A stretch of 35,573 nt of DNA from Pseudarthrobacter sp. NamB4 (GTDB taxonomy: Bacteria; Actinomycetota; Actinomycetes; Actinomycetales; Micrococcaceae). Made by a program: the position numbers and the translations under genes. Positions 1 to 8,764 of the stretch are shown piece after piece. Under the pieces are notes generated by a model. It made no database searches and was not told where the DNA came from. It worked only from the letters and a program-made list of their open reading frames with translations. How positions within the stretch are numbered: position 1 is the first letter of the stretch; each line of letters starts with the position of its first letter. The stretch is taken from contig NZ_VAHM01000023.1 of NCBI RefSeq assembly GCF_005796185.1, forward strand, positions 1 through 35,573, given 5' to 3'.

Positions 1-89
1 ACTAGCTGTGCCAGCACGGAGAATTCCTTCTACATCCCAGAAAGAACATGAGGTTGGTGGAGCAGGACAGTCATAAACGAGTTTTCCCG

Positions 90-125
90 TTCCACTATGC
101 GGAAATCGTATTTCCTCTTGTGGAA
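90..125. promoter_or_regulatory. Nested IclR-like operator upstream of dctA
   Basis: Three interlocking inverted repeats lie here. TTCC-N7-GGAA is at 90-104, GGAAAT-CGT-ATTTCC at 101-115, and TTCC-N6-GGAA at 112-125. The outer arms TTCCAC (90-95) and GTGGAA (120-125) also pair with each other. TTCC-N7-GGAA palindromes are typical of IclR-family operators in catabolic clusters. The block is 80-115 nt upstream of the transporter start, so it probably controls that gene. No IclR gene is in the window, so the regulator is inferred. Confidence 0.5.
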
Positions 126-204
126 ACTAGGTGATCGGGGTTACTTTTGGCCTAAGGCTCCGTATTTCCGGAGCGTCCCCAACCCATTTGATAGGTGAAG
201 GTCA

Positions 205-1695
205 ATGAAGATCCCCAACCCTGAGGCACTGAAGGCGAGTTCGGTGCCCGCGAAGAGGAAGCCGCTGTATAAGTCGCTCTTCTTCCAGATTCTGATCGCC
301 GTCGTGGCAGGTGTCCTCATCGGACATTTCTGGCCGGACCTCGGATCACAACTGAGGCCGCTCGGAGATGGCTTCATCAAACTCATCAAGATGATCATCG
401 CGCCGCTGATCTTCCTGGTGATTGTCACCGGAATCTCAGCCGTTGGCGACGTCAAAGCGGTTGGAAGGGTAGGGGTCAAAGCCCTTGTCTATTTCACGGC
501 AGCGACATTGTTCGCCCTGGTATTCGGTCTGGTGGTGGGCAACATCGTGCAACCCGGTGCCGGCCTAAACATTGATCCGGCCACCCTGTCCCAGGCTGAC
601 CTTGATGCAAAGACCGGCTCGGCCGCGCCGAAGGATGCCGCCTCCTTTATTTTGGATGTCATTCCGGCCAGCGTGATCGGGGCTTTCGCAAGCAACAGCC
701 TCCTGCAGGTGCTGTTCTTCTCCGTATTCTTCGGGGCGGCCATCGTGGTTATCGGCCGCCAGCGCTGCATGCCGGTCATCAGCCTCATGGAAACCGTTCT
801 GGAACTGATCTTCAAGATCATGTCCTGGATCATGAAGGTGGCGCCTATCGGCGCTTTCGGTGCAATGGCCTTCATTATCGGCCAGTACGGACTCAGCACA
901 CTTAGCACCTACGCACTGCTTATCGCCGCCTGCTACGGAGCAGCCATAGTCTTCATCGGTCTGCTGTTCATTGTGGCCTGGGCAACCGCACGGGTGCCCC
1001 TATGGCCGTTCCTGAAATACACCCGGGAAGAGTTCCTGCTGGCCCTCGGTACGGCGTCCACCGAAGCGGTGATGCCGCGCATCATGACCAAGCTGACCAA
1101 CGCAGGCTGCTCCCGCGCCACCACCGGCCTGGTGGTCCCCACCGGCTACTCGTTCAACCTGGACGGGGCGGCGATCTACCTGTCCATCTCGCTGCTGTTC
1201 CTAGCACAGGCCTTCGGCCATAACCTGGACCTCGGCCAGCAACTCGCAGCCCTCGGCGTCCTGCTTTTGACATCAAAGGGGATGGCCGGTGTTCCCGGGT
1301 CCTCCTTCCTTGCCCTTTCGGCAACCGCAGCGGCGCTGGGCATCTTCCCCGTAGCTGGCGTCGCGCTTCTCCTCGGCGCCGACCGGCTCATGGACTCCAT
1401 GCGAGTGGTCGTCAACCTGCTCGGCAACTGCGTTGCCACGTTCGTTGTGTCCAAATGGGAAGGCCAGTTCGACCGCAGCGTCATGCTGCGGGCGTTCAAG
1501 GGCGAGATCACCAATCACGACTCCGCCATCATGCTCGGCAAGGAAGAAGTTTTTGAAGGGCAGGAAATTCAGCGGCTCAGCGAGGGACAGGACCCCTCCC
1601 CCAAATTCCGCGGCGGACCCAACCCCGAGGAAATTCCCCAGTTCCAAATGAGTAAGGCTGCCAGAGCCAACGCCGGCAACGCCCCTGTAGAGTAG
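205..1695 (+). CDS. dctA: C4-dicarboxylate:cation symporter, DctA-type (DAACS family)
   Basis: A 496-aa inner-membrane symporter that probably takes up succinate, fumarate or malate with cations. The protein opens with a short basic cytoplasmic stretch and then the first membrane segments (FFQILIAVVAGVLIGHF). It carries the DAACS hallmarks: the serine-rich re-entrant loop region (ALGTASTEAVMPRI, about residue 280), the PTGYSFNLDG motif, and a late loop KGMAGVPGSSF. Length fits DctA/GltP proteins, with a somewhat long hydrophilic C-terminal tail (about 60 residues). The ATG follows a GGTGAAGG ribosome-binding site. It stands alone, followed by a hairpin terminator and preceded by IclR-like palindromes. 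Family assignment is firm; substrate is inferred from the family, and a glutamate/aspartate preference is not excluded. Confidence 0.9.
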   Translation: MKIPNPEALKASSVPAKRKPLYKSLFFQILIAVVAGVLIGHFWPDLGSQLRPLGDGFIKLIKMIIAPLIFLVIVTGISAVGDVKAVGRVGVKALVYFTAATLFALVFGLVVGNIVQPGAGLNIDPATLSQADLDAKTGSAAPKDAASFILDVIPASVIGAFASNSLLQVLFFSVFFGAAIVVIGRQRCMPVISLMETVLELIFKIMSWIMKVAPIGAFGAMAFIIGQYGLSTLSTYALLIAACYGAAIVFIGLLFIVAWATARVPLWPFLKYTREEFLLALGTASTEAVMPRIMTKLTNAGCSRATTGLVVPTGYSFNLDGAAIYLSISLLFLAQAFGHNLDLGQQLAALGVLLLTSKGMAGVPGSSFLALSATAAALGIFPVAGVALLLGADRLMDSMRVVVNLLGNCVATFVVSKWEGQFDRSVMLRAFKGEITNHDSAIMLGKEEVFEGQEIQRLSEGQDPSPKFRGGPNPEEIPQFQMSKAARANAGNAPVE

Positions 1696-1711
1696 CCGCA
1701 TCTACGTACAC

Positions 1712-1747
1712 GAAGGCGGGCAGGACCTGATGGTCCCGCCCGCCTTC
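1712..1747 (+). terminator. Hairpin terminator after dctA
   Basis: A 16-bp stem with one mismatch (1712-1727 against 1732-1747) and a 4-nt loop sits 16 nt after the dctA stop codon. There is no clear T-run after it on the plus strand. Confidence 0.6.
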
Positions 1748-1749
1748 CG

Positions 1750-2592
1750 CGCTATAAGGAGCGGCCCCCCAGCCGAAGGAGCCTAACCAAGCCCTAGGCG
1801 ACGCAACGGTGGTTCCGCGCCTTGGCTCTTCGCCATCAGCTTGGAATACACCCCAACCTGACGGTAGGGGCACCTGACAAGGGAGGACTTGGCTTGTGGA
1901 CGAAGCTCACAGCTTGTTTTCAGACGCCCGCCAGTCGCAGCATGTGACTTAGCCGCACTTGCCACAAGGGGATGTCATCCAGTCCAGATTGTTTGGCCTA
2001 TATCGACTGTTCTCGAACTTCCCTACCCCAGGTTTCGTTGCATCGGACTGTCAGGGTGGGGTCTGCGATTAGCTTTGAGCACTGTCCGTAAAGCGGAAGT
2101 TCGCTCTATCCTCTCGCCAGCGTTCGTACTCCATAATCTCCTTGACCGGAGGACCAGAAAGCCAACCCTGTCGTTTCTGCTCCCTAGGACCTAACGCGAC
2201 GGCTACTTACCGGAGTATCCGTTACCGGCGTTAAAAGCACCGAAGTGGAAGCGGATTGAGAACCCCCGTTTTGGGAGAATCAGGCCTACTGACAGCCGTG
2301 TCAGTCGATGGCGCGGAAGACTTCCCCGCGGCAAGATGTGGCGTGAGATCTCTACCGGCGGCATAAGGAAGACGAGGCAGGCACCGGTACTCAGCCTCGC
2401 CTGAAGGTGGAGGACTGGCAAAACCACTCCCCCAGCTTTACAGAATCTCCGTTATCGGCGCTGATGACCCAGTCCGTCATTAGACGCGTTCAGCGGATTA
2501 CAGGCCTGGTTGAGCAGGCCGATAACTCCGCGGCCGGCTGCATATGGTTGGAGCGCATAGAAGCTTTATGGAACGGCGAAGGCGCCTTCTAA
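1750..2592. other. Gene-poor stretch between dctA and the inulin cluster
   Basis: I see no recognisable gene here. Several short open frames (for example 1889-2194 and 2407-2592 on the plus strand, 2203-2427 on the minus strand) have no recognisable motif or convincing ribosome-binding site, and the composition looks more mixed than in the flanking genes. It contains CCGTTACCGGCG at 2219-2230 and CCGTTATCGGCG at 2449-2460; the latter 12-mer recurs exactly at the truncation point of the broken GH91 gene (13314). An inverted partial copy (GCCGATAAC) is near 2518. It is probably decayed DNA. Confidence 0.5.
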
Positions 2593-2593
2593 G

Positions 2594-2646
2594 CAAACGT
2601 TTGTACGAGTAAACTCTCTTGGGATTCACCAGTAGCGGTTACTCGT
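2594..2646. promoter_or_regulatory. LacI-like palindrome and inverted repeat beyond the inulin operon
   Basis: CAAACGTTTG (2594-2603) is a perfect 10-bp palindrome with the CG centre typical of LacI-family operators. It abuts an inverted repeat, ACGAGTAA (2605-2612) with TTACTCGT (2639-2646). It lies just past the 3' end of the operon, with no intact gene beside it to control. It may be an orphan operator of a lost gene. Confidence 0.3.
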
Positions 2647-2667
2647 TTGCCGGCAGGGATGGTACTT

Positions 2668-2705
2668 GCATGTTTCGACAGGCTCAACCACCGGAAGGCT
2701 GAGCC
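2668..2705 (-). terminator. Hairpin at the end of the inulin operon
   Basis: GGCTCA (2681-2686) and TGAGCC (2700-2705) form a stem around the stop codon of the last operon gene. The flanking TTCGACAGGCTCAACCAC resembles a short dispersed repeat that I recall from actinobacterial intergenic DNA. A role in ending minus-strand transcription is inferred; there is no strong T-run. Confidence 0.35.
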
Positions 2706-3730
2706 ACCGAATTGCGGGGCACCAGCGGGCAGTCCAAGATGGTCGGCTTGGCCGCAGTCTGACCCAGATCGGTCTTACCTTCTATGGCGTCGATGAGTTG
2801 CTCTGTGGCCCAGGCGCCCATCTCGTAGTGCGGTAGGGCGACGGTGGTGAGGCCGGGATGGAGGTTGGCGGCGATAAGTTGCTGGTCGTCGAACCCCACG
2901 ATGGACAGGTCGTCAGGGATGGTGAGTCCCAGTTCGGCCGCGGCCCGGTAGGCGCCCATGGCCATGCGGTCGTTGTAGCAGAACAAGGCGGTGGGCCTGT
3001 CAGCACGGTCCAATATCCGCAGGGCTGCCTCGTAGCCGCCCTGCACTTCGGAGGCTTCAGCCTCGACAGGTGCGGTGCCGCCGTCGAGCCCTGCTTCCGC
3101 CAGCGTTGCCCGGAAGCCCTGGAGGCGCAGGCGTGTTGCCGGGACGTCGTCGGTGTTGTTCAGGAAACCAATTTTCGTGTGGCCGGCGTCCAGGAGGGCT
3201 GTGACGGCAGTCCGGGCACCGCGTTCCTCGTCCGGAACCACCGCGGTGATGTTCTTGCCGGTGGACACGGAGTCAACCAGGACCGACGGGATGGTGCCCA
3301 GGTTCGCGGGCAGCTCCACGTTGCGGTGGTACATGGTGGCGTAGAGGATGCCGTCCACCTGGCGCTCGAGCAGGGCCTGGACGTCCGTCGTGCGCGATTC
3401 CAGGCTGGCGGAGGCGGAGGTGTTGATGATCATCAGATTGTAGCCGCGGCGCCTGGCGGCTTCGTCTGCGCCCAGGATGATCCGGCCCGCGTGGGGCGTC
3501 GTCGCGATGTCCTCGCTCAGCAGCCCCAGCATCCCGGTCCGCTGCGTCCGCAAAGCCTGGGCCAGGCGGTTGGGCTCGTAACCGAGCTGTTCGGCGGCGG
3601 CCCGGACCTTTTCTTTTGTTTCGGGACGCACGCGGGCATAGGCAACGTCATTGAGCACGTGGGAGACGGTGGTCACCGACACCCCGGCGGCCTGGGCTAC
3701 GTCCTTGATCCCGATGTTCTTGGTGCTCAT
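2684..3730 (-). CDS. LacI-family transcriptional regulator (copy 1)
   Basis: A 348-aa LacI/GalR repressor. The N-terminal helix-turn-helix (IKDVAQAAGVSVTTVSHVLND, about residues 8-28) is followed by the hinge region and a periplasmic-binding-protein-like sugar-sensing domain (GMLGLLSEDIATTPH, DGILYATMYHR, FCYNDRMAMGAY, DLSIVGFDDQQL). The ATG has GGGAG a few nt upstream. It is the last gene of the minus-strand inulin/fructan operon, 26 nt after the GH91 gene. It is a close paralogue of the LacI at 7714-8757, at exactly the same length and with an identical recognition-helix stretch (SVTTVSHVLNDVAYARV). Both should therefore bind the same operators, most plausibly those at 11985-12030 and 12140-12150. 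The inducer is unknown; fructose, inulobiose or a DFA is inferred from context. Confidence 0.9.
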   Translation of the reverse strand: MSTKNIGIKDVAQAAGVSVTTVSHVLNDVAYARVRPETKEKVRAAAEQLGYEPNRLAQALRTQRTGMLGLLSEDIATTPHAGRIILGADEAARRRGYNLMIINTSASASLESRTTDVQALLERQVDGILYATMYHRNVELPANLGTIPSVLVDSVSTGKNITAVVPDEERGARTAVTALLDAGHTKIGFLNNTDDVPATRLRLQGFRATLAEAGLDGGTAPVEAEASEVQGGYEAALRILDRADRPTALFCYNDRMAMGAYRAAAELGLTIPDDLSIVGFDDQQLIAANLHPGLTTVALPHYEMGAWATEQLIDAIEGKTDLGQTAAKPTILDCPLVPRNSVAQPSGG

Positions 3731-3756
3731 CCGTCTCCCACGTCCTTAGGTGCCTC

Positions 3757-5091
3757 CTAGAAACCTACCGTGGGATTGGGGCGAACGGCGTTGACGGCCC
3801 GGTCCGCACTAACCTGCGCGTCGGTTCCGGAGTCGAGGATGGTGTTCCGGGTTGACGCAGGATCCACGAGCACGGCCGTAACCGTGAGGCCATCCGAAGA
3901 ACCGGTGGCCAGCAGGGCATCCACCTGCGACTCGAAGCAGGAGTCGCTGGATTTGGAGTCAACATCCAGTGCCACCACGTGGTTGTTGGAGACGAAGTTT
4001 CCGGTCCCCTCGATCAGACGGATGATGACCGGCTCCGCGCCCGCGGGACGGATGGTCTTCGAGTCAATGACTTCAGAGAAGTGGTTGCCAATCACCGAGT
4101 TGTTGCTGCCGCTGACAGACAGGAGCCCGGTCAGGTCGTCCAGCCCGTTATCGACTCCAAAGAACGGCGTCCAGGGCTCGTGGTCGCGGAGGAGGTGGTT
4201 CGTGGCCACGAGGTTTTCAGAACTGTTCTCCTCGAGGACCACCATCCCCGGGTAGAACGAATGCAGCCGGTTGTTGGTGATGCTGGACCGCGTAACTCCT
4301 TTGAAGCGGACGCTGCTGGAACCGCGCGGAAAGATATTGTTCGCGGTGACCAGCAGCCCGCCGTGGTTCTCGGCATAAATCGAGTGGCCTTTAGGGCCTG
4401 CCCCCACCAAGTTGTCGGTGATCTTTGATGCCTGCCCCCAGCCGCGCAGCTCGATGCAGCTTCCGCATTCGGCGATGAAGTTGTGGTGGATGGACAGCGC
4501 GTCGGCTTTGTGGATGGTGAGGGCGTTCTCCAGGTAGATGAACCCCATGTCCGTGACCCGGAAAGAGTCGTTGGCACTGGCAACGTAGATGCCGGTCTTG
4601 CCGTTCACGTAGGTGTTCTCGGCGGGCAAGCCGGAGCCGTCCGCGACGAAGTGCAGCCCGTCGATGCAAAAGTTGGCGAACTCCACCGAGCTGATCCGTG
4701 GGCTTCCGCTCCGCTCGACATAGAAGGCAGCCCCCTGGGCCTCCCCGTCGCCAACCGGCAGGTCCACGATGACGCGGCTGCCGCCGGGCCACAGCTCATG
4801 CAGGTCCGGCCATTCGTCTTCGGGAACGTTGAACCGGATGCTCGACGACGTAAACCCGTGCCCCGAGCCCTCAATTCGCAGGAAACTGACGTCGATCAGC
4901 ACCTGCGTGCGGAGGTGGTAGTCCCCCGGCGGAATGTGAATCACCGCGCCGGGCTTTCCTCCGTCATTCACATCGGCGACAGACTGCCGTTCCTTGATGT
5001 CCGCGATGATGCTGTTGATGACTTCGCCGAGGTCCTTGGCCGGGTTGCCGACAGGCCAGTCGGTCACGTCGTAGCGGTTGTTGCTTAGCAT
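3757..5091 (-). CDS. Cytoplasmic GH91 enzyme, probable difructose anhydride hydrolase
   Basis: A 444-aa right-handed beta-helix protein of glycoside hydrolase family 91, which holds inulin fructotransferases (inulin lyases forming DFA I or DFA III) and the homologous DFA III hydrolase of Arthrobacter. The family's catalytic Asp/Glu pair, 11 residues apart, is present as Asp197 (KADALS) and Glu208 (AECGSCIEL). Other conserved blocks are YDVTDW, PGAVIHIPPGDY, GSGHGFTSSSIR, YVNGKTGI and HSFYPGM. The start at 5091 is chosen because it has a GGGAAG ribosome-binding site and leads straight into the YDVTDW block; upstream in-frame codons are arginine-rich and unlike the family. There is no signal peptide, so it should act inside the cell. 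With a sugar ABC importer, GH32 and fructokinase in the same operon, a role in opening imported DFA to inulobiose fits better than polymer cleavage. DFA I against DFA III specificity cannot be read from sequence. Confidence 0.8.
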   Translation of the reverse strand: MLSNNRYDVTDWPVGNPAKDLGEVINSIIADIKERQSVADVNDGGKPGAVIHIPPGDYHLRTQVLIDVSFLRIEGSGHGFTSSSIRFNVPEDEWPDLHELWPGGSRVIVDLPVGDGEAQGAAFYVERSGSPRISSVEFANFCIDGLHFVADGSGLPAENTYVNGKTGIYVASANDSFRVTDMGFIYLENALTIHKADALSIHHNFIAECGSCIELRGWGQASKITDNLVGAGPKGHSIYAENHGGLLVTANNIFPRGSSSVRFKGVTRSSITNNRLHSFYPGMVVLEENSSENLVATNHLLRDHEPWTPFFGVDNGLDDLTGLLSVSGSNNSVIGNHFSEVIDSKTIRPAGAEPVIIRLIEGTGNFVSNNHVVALDVDSKSSDSCFESQVDALLATGSSDGLTVTAVLVDPASTRNTILDSGTDAQVSADRAVNAVRPNPTVGF

Positions 5092-5129
5092 AGCTTCTTC
5101 CCTTGATCTTAGAGTTTCGCGGCCAGAGT

Positions 5130-6080
5130 TTACGGAGCCACGGGCAGGTGCTCTGGCAGGTCGTCCCGGAGTTCTTCCAACCACGGCGGTTGGGCGCCGG
5201 CGCGGCGGACGGTTATGGCCGCTGCCTTGGCCGCCATCCGGCCCAGCGACTCCAGCACCGCAGGCGCCAGCCCGTCCGCGCCGCGCGTCAGGAGTCCGTA
5301 GACCAGTGCGGACATATACGAGTCGCCGGCCCCAATGGTGTCGACGACGGCGGACGGCACCGCCGGTACCGCCACCCGCGCGCTACGGGTCGTCAGCAGC
5401 GACCCCTCCCCTCCCCGAGTGACGGCAACGAGTTCCGGCCCGAGTCCGAGCACCCGCTGCGAGACCTCCTCAAGGCTGAGCCGGGGGTAGAGCCAGCGTG
5501 CATCCTCGTCACTGAGTTTGACCACCTCCGTGAATGGGACAAGCTCCTCGAAGACCGCCACGGCCTCGGCCTGGCTGCCGAGCAGCGCGGGACGGATGTT
5601 CGGATCGTAGGTGACCATGCAGCGCTGATGCGATTGCTCGAGCAGTTCCCGGACCACCGAGGCTCCCGGGGCCAAAAACGTGGCGATCGAGCCGGTGTGC
5701 AGGATTTTGGGCAGCGTGGCCGGCGCAACCCGCGGGAGGTCCCAGCGGATCTCGAAGTCATACTGCGCCGAACCATCGGAGGCCAGGGTCGCCGTCGCGG
5801 TGGCGGTTCGGCCCGGGCGGAAGGACCCAGGCGAAAGGCCGACGCCGGCACTGCCCAGGTGCCTTTCGATGGACCGAGCATGGTGGTCGTCGCCGATCGA
5901 GGTCAGCAACCCGGTGGCCACACCAAGCCGTCGGAGCCCGTAGGCAACATTGGCCGGCGAGCCGCCGGGATGCTCCACAGTGCCTCCGGGCGAGACAACG
6001 ATGTCTACGAGGGCTTCACCCACAACAACCACGTCAAAGCCCGATGCGGGTTCATCTCCGGGGTGCTGGACTGGTGGCAT
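5130..6080 (-). CDS. PfkB-family fructokinase
   Basis: A 316-aa carbohydrate kinase of the ribokinase/PfkB family. It has the N-terminal sugar-site motif (GEALVDIV, GGSPANVAYGL), a middle segment YDPNIRPALL, and the C-terminal anion-hole/catalytic-base signature DTIGAGDSYMSALVYGL. It would phosphorylate the fructose released by GH32 to fructose-6-phosphate with ATP in the cytoplasm. The ATG is preceded by AGGAAAGG at good spacing. It lies 31 nt after the GH32 gene and 38 nt before the GH91 gene in the same operon. Family identity is firm; fructose as substrate follows from the neighbours. Confidence 0.9.
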   Translation of the reverse strand: MPPVQHPGDEPASGFDVVVVGEALVDIVVSPGGTVEHPGGSPANVAYGLRRLGVATGLLTSIGDDHHARSIERHLGSAGVGLSPGSFRPGRTATATATLASDGSAQYDFEIRWDLPRVAPATLPKILHTGSIATFLAPGASVVRELLEQSHQRCMVTYDPNIRPALLGSQAEAVAVFEELVPFTEVVKLSDEDARWLYPRLSLEEVSQRVLGLGPELVAVTRGGEGSLLTTRSARVAVPAVPSAVVDTIGAGDSYMSALVYGLLTRGADGLAPAVLESLGRMAAKAAAITVRRAGAQPPWLEELRDDLPEHLPVAP

Positions 6081-6111
6081 TTTGAGACCTTTCCTGTGCC
6101 TGTCGGTTGTT

Positions 6112-7677
6112 CTAGCGAAGTGTCGTGACGGTGAGCGTGCGGACGGTTGCCGGCCCGCCGGTCACGGCCAGCCGGTTCCCGGCGCTGCCCTGTTCGGGGA
6201 AAACAAGGTCGGTCAGGACCACCTTGCCGTCCTGCGCGAACACCTCCACCGAGCAATGGTCGACGACGATCTGCAGCTTGAGTGCGCCGTTGTCCAGGAC
6301 CAGCGGGGCTGACTCCGCCGAAGCGAACTTCGGATGGAATTCGGTGTCGCCTGAGCGCCGACGGTCCAGGATGAGGCGGCCGGTCGCGGAGTTGTAGCTC
6401 AGTACGGTCTCCGAACTCCCGTCCTCATTCCCGAACAAATGGAACGCCACGTGTTCGGCGTCTCCGGGCAGGATCTCGGCCTCGATCACCTGCGCATTGC
6501 CGGGCACCGCATCAGGCAAACGGACGGCGGAGTCACGCAATTCAAGCAGGCCAAAGGTCGTCTGCTCGTCAGCCGCGGGACCACCGAGTACCGGTTCCTG
6601 GACCACGCGTACGGAACCGTTGACCGCGGTAAGCCGCACCGCGCGCGCAAGGGTCATCGACGAACGCCACGGTGCGGTGGGCAGCTGGTTGGCGTAGTCC
6701 CAGTTGTTCATCCACCCGATGATGATGCGCCGGCCGTCCGGGACGTTGCTGAAGGACACTGACGCGTAGCAGTCGCGCCCCCAGTCGAGCCACAGGCACT
6801 GTTGCAGGGCGGCGGCTGCCGCGGCGGAATCACCCAGGGCGCTGACCCCGGAAGGCGCCGCCAGCGAGCCGGCGTCGGGAACGAAACGAACGCCGTCGAA
6901 CTGTCCGATGAAGTACTGGCCGCCGGACCCTCCCGCCACCGCACCGGGGTTCACGTTGACGATCAACACCCACTTGATGTTGTCCGGATCCCCGTCCACC
7001 GGCAGGGGAAAGAGGTCAGGGCACTCCCACTCCCCCTGGTCGGCGTTGGCTGGGCCAAAGTCGCTGAGGAAGTCCCAGGTCTTGAGGTTGTCCGAACGGT
7101 AGAAGACCACCTTCTGCTGCTGCGCCTCGACGGCCACCATGATCCAGCAGGCACCGAAATCCCCCTCGTACCGGAAGACTTTCGGGTCACGGAAGTGCTC
7201 GGAGTTCCGGGTGAGGACGGGGTTTCCCTCGTATTTCCGCCACGTCATGCCGGCGTCCGTGCTGTAGGCCAGGGACTGGGCCTGGGTGCCGCTGTGCTCG
7301 GACCCCGCCTTGAAGGCGCTGGTGTAGATGGCTACCAGGGCGGGCTCGTCGGCCGTGCCGAAACCGGAGGCGTTGCCGTGGTCCACCACCATGCTGCCGG
7401 AGAAGACGTCCTCGGCCTCGTCGCAGGCAATGGCAACGGGATGTTCGGTCCAGTGCAGCAGATCCGTCGAGGTGGCATGGCCCCAGGACATGTTGCCCCA
7501 GACACTGCCGTAGGGGTTGTTCTGGAAGAACAGGTGGTAGAGGCCGCCGTAGTAGACCAGGCCGTTGGGATCGTTCAGCCAGGTATCCCTTGCCGTGAAG
7601 TGGATGGCGGGCCGGAACCTGGCCGTCCCGGCAGAGGCGGTGGCTGTTTCCGGGAGTGCGTCAAGGCTGCTGGACAT
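6112..7677 (-). CDS. GH32 beta-fructofuranosidase (cytoplasmic)
   Basis: A 521-aa glycoside hydrolase family 32 enzyme: five-bladed propeller plus C-terminal beta-sandwich. The three catalytic blocks are visible: WLNDPNG with nucleophile Asp36, FRDPKV with Asp164 stabilising the transition state, and EWECPD with acid/base Glu218. No signal peptide is seen, so it works on imported short fructosides. In this operon the likely substrate is inulobiose (from DFA) or other fructo-oligosaccharides, yielding fructose for the next gene product. It sits 36 nt downstream of LacI copy 2, with an AGAGGAA ribosome-binding site. Sucrose hydrolysis is an alternative or additional activity. Confidence 0.92.
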   Translation of the reverse strand: MSSSLDALPETATASAGTARFRPAIHFTARDTWLNDPNGLVYYGGLYHLFFQNNPYGSVWGNMSWGHATSTDLLHWTEHPVAIACDEAEDVFSGSMVVDHGNASGFGTADEPALVAIYTSAFKAGSEHSGTQAQSLAYSTDAGMTWRKYEGNPVLTRNSEHFRDPKVFRYEGDFGACWIMVAVEAQQQKVVFYRSDNLKTWDFLSDFGPANADQGEWECPDLFPLPVDGDPDNIKWVLIVNVNPGAVAGGSGGQYFIGQFDGVRFVPDAGSLAAPSGVSALGDSAAAAAALQQCLWLDWGRDCYASVSFSNVPDGRRIIIGWMNNWDYANQLPTAPWRSSMTLARAVRLTAVNGSVRVVQEPVLGGPAADEQTTFGLLELRDSAVRLPDAVPGNAQVIEAEILPGDAEHVAFHLFGNEDGSSETVLSYNSATGRLILDRRRSGDTEFHPKFASAESAPLVLDNGALKLQIVVDHCSVEVFAQDGKVVLTDLVFPEQGSAGNRLAVTGGPATVRTLTVTTLR

Positions 7678-7713
7678 ATGGGTGGCGTTCCTCTTGGGAA
7701 GGTGAAGGGTTGC

Positions 7714-8757
7714 TTACCGCCGGGGAGCCACGACGGAATCGCGGCGCACCAGGGGGCAGCCCAGGATGGTCGGGGGGAGTGCCATGAGGGCAAGATCGGT
7801 CTTACCCTCGATGGCGTCGATCAGGTGGTCGGTGGCCCAGGCGCCCATCTCGTAGTGGGGCAGGGCCACGGTGGTGAGTCCGGGGTTGAAGTTGGCGGCG
7901 ATGAGTTCCTGGTCATCGAAGCCGACGACGGACAGGTCGCCCGGGATGCTCAGTCCCAGTTCGGAGGCGGCGCGGTAGGCGCCCATCGCCATCCGGTCGT
8001 TGTAGCAGAACAGGCCCGTAGGCCTGTCCTCGCGGGACAGCATCCGCCAGGCCGCCTCGTAGCCGCCGTGCACCTCGGAGACCGCTGACTCGACAGGTGC
8101 CGCGCCGCCGTCGAGCCCTGCCTCGTCCAGCATGTCCCGGAAGGCCTGGAGCCGCTGGCGGGTCGCCGGAACGTCGTCGGTGTTGTTGAGGAACCCGATC
8201 CGGATATGGCCCGCTTCAAGGAGCGCTCCGACGGCGGCACGTGCACCGCCTTCCTCGTCCGGGATGACCGCCGTGATGTTGCCGCCGGTGGGCACGGAGT
8301 CCACCAGGACGGACGGCACGGTGGCGAGGTTGGCCGGCAGTTCCACCGCGCGGTGGTACATGGTGGCATAGAGGATGCCGTCCACCCGGCGTTCCAGGAG
8401 GGCCCCGACGTCGGCCTGCCGCGATTCGAGGCTGGCCGAGCCGGAGGTGTTGATGATCATCAGGTTGTAGCCCCGGGCTTTGGCGGCCTCGTCAGCGCCG
8501 AGGATGATCCGGCCGGCGTGCGGGGTGGTGGCGATATCCTCGCTGACCAGCCCCAGCATGCCGGTGCGCTGGGTGCGCAGGGCCTGGGCCAACCGGTTGG
8601 GGCCGTAGCCCAGTTCCTCGGCGGCGGTCCGGACCTTGTCCCGGGTTTCCGGGCTGACCCGGGCGTAGGCAACGTCGTTGAGGACGTGGGAGACAGTTGT
8701 CACGGACACGCCCGCGGCGACGGCCACGTCCTTGATCCCAATGTTCCGGTTGCTCAT
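7714..8757 (-). CDS. LacI-family transcriptional regulator (copy 2)
   Basis: A 347-aa LacI/GalR repressor, with the helix-turn-helix at the N-terminus (IKDVAVAAGVSVTTVSHVLND) and a sugar-binding C-terminal domain (SEDIATTPHAGRIILGADEA, FCYNDRMAMGAYRAASELG). It is very similar along its whole length to the LacI at 2684-3730. The ATG at 8757 is preferred over the TTG one codon earlier because it sits better behind AAGGG. It starts 7 nt after the stop of the second permease, so it is co-transcribed and probably autoregulated through the operators in front of the SBP gene. Confidence 0.9.
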   Translation of the reverse strand: MSNRNIGIKDVAVAAGVSVTTVSHVLNDVAYARVSPETRDKVRTAAEELGYGPNRLAQALRTQRTGMLGLVSEDIATTPHAGRIILGADEAAKARGYNLMIINTSGSASLESRQADVGALLERRVDGILYATMYHRAVELPANLATVPSVLVDSVPTGGNITAVIPDEEGGARAAVGALLEAGHIRIGFLNNTDDVPATRQRLQAFRDMLDEAGLDGGAAPVESAVSEVHGGYEAAWRMLSREDRPTGLFCYNDRMAMGAYRAASELGLSIPGDLSVVGFDDQELIAANFNPGLTTVALPHYEMGAWATDHLIDAIEGKTDLALMALPPTILGCPLVRRDSVVAPRR

Positions 8758-8764
8758 CAAGTTC

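Noticed and set aside
2858..3760. A 300-codon plus-strand frame antisense to LacI copy 1
   Set aside because: A similar antisense frame exists over the paralogous LacI, as expected from shared codon bias, and no functional motif is seen.
6802..8088. A 428-codon plus-strand frame across the GH32 and LacI genes
   Set aside because: It is antisense to two genes with clear catalytic and DNA-binding motifs, has no domain of its own, and arises from high-GC codon use.
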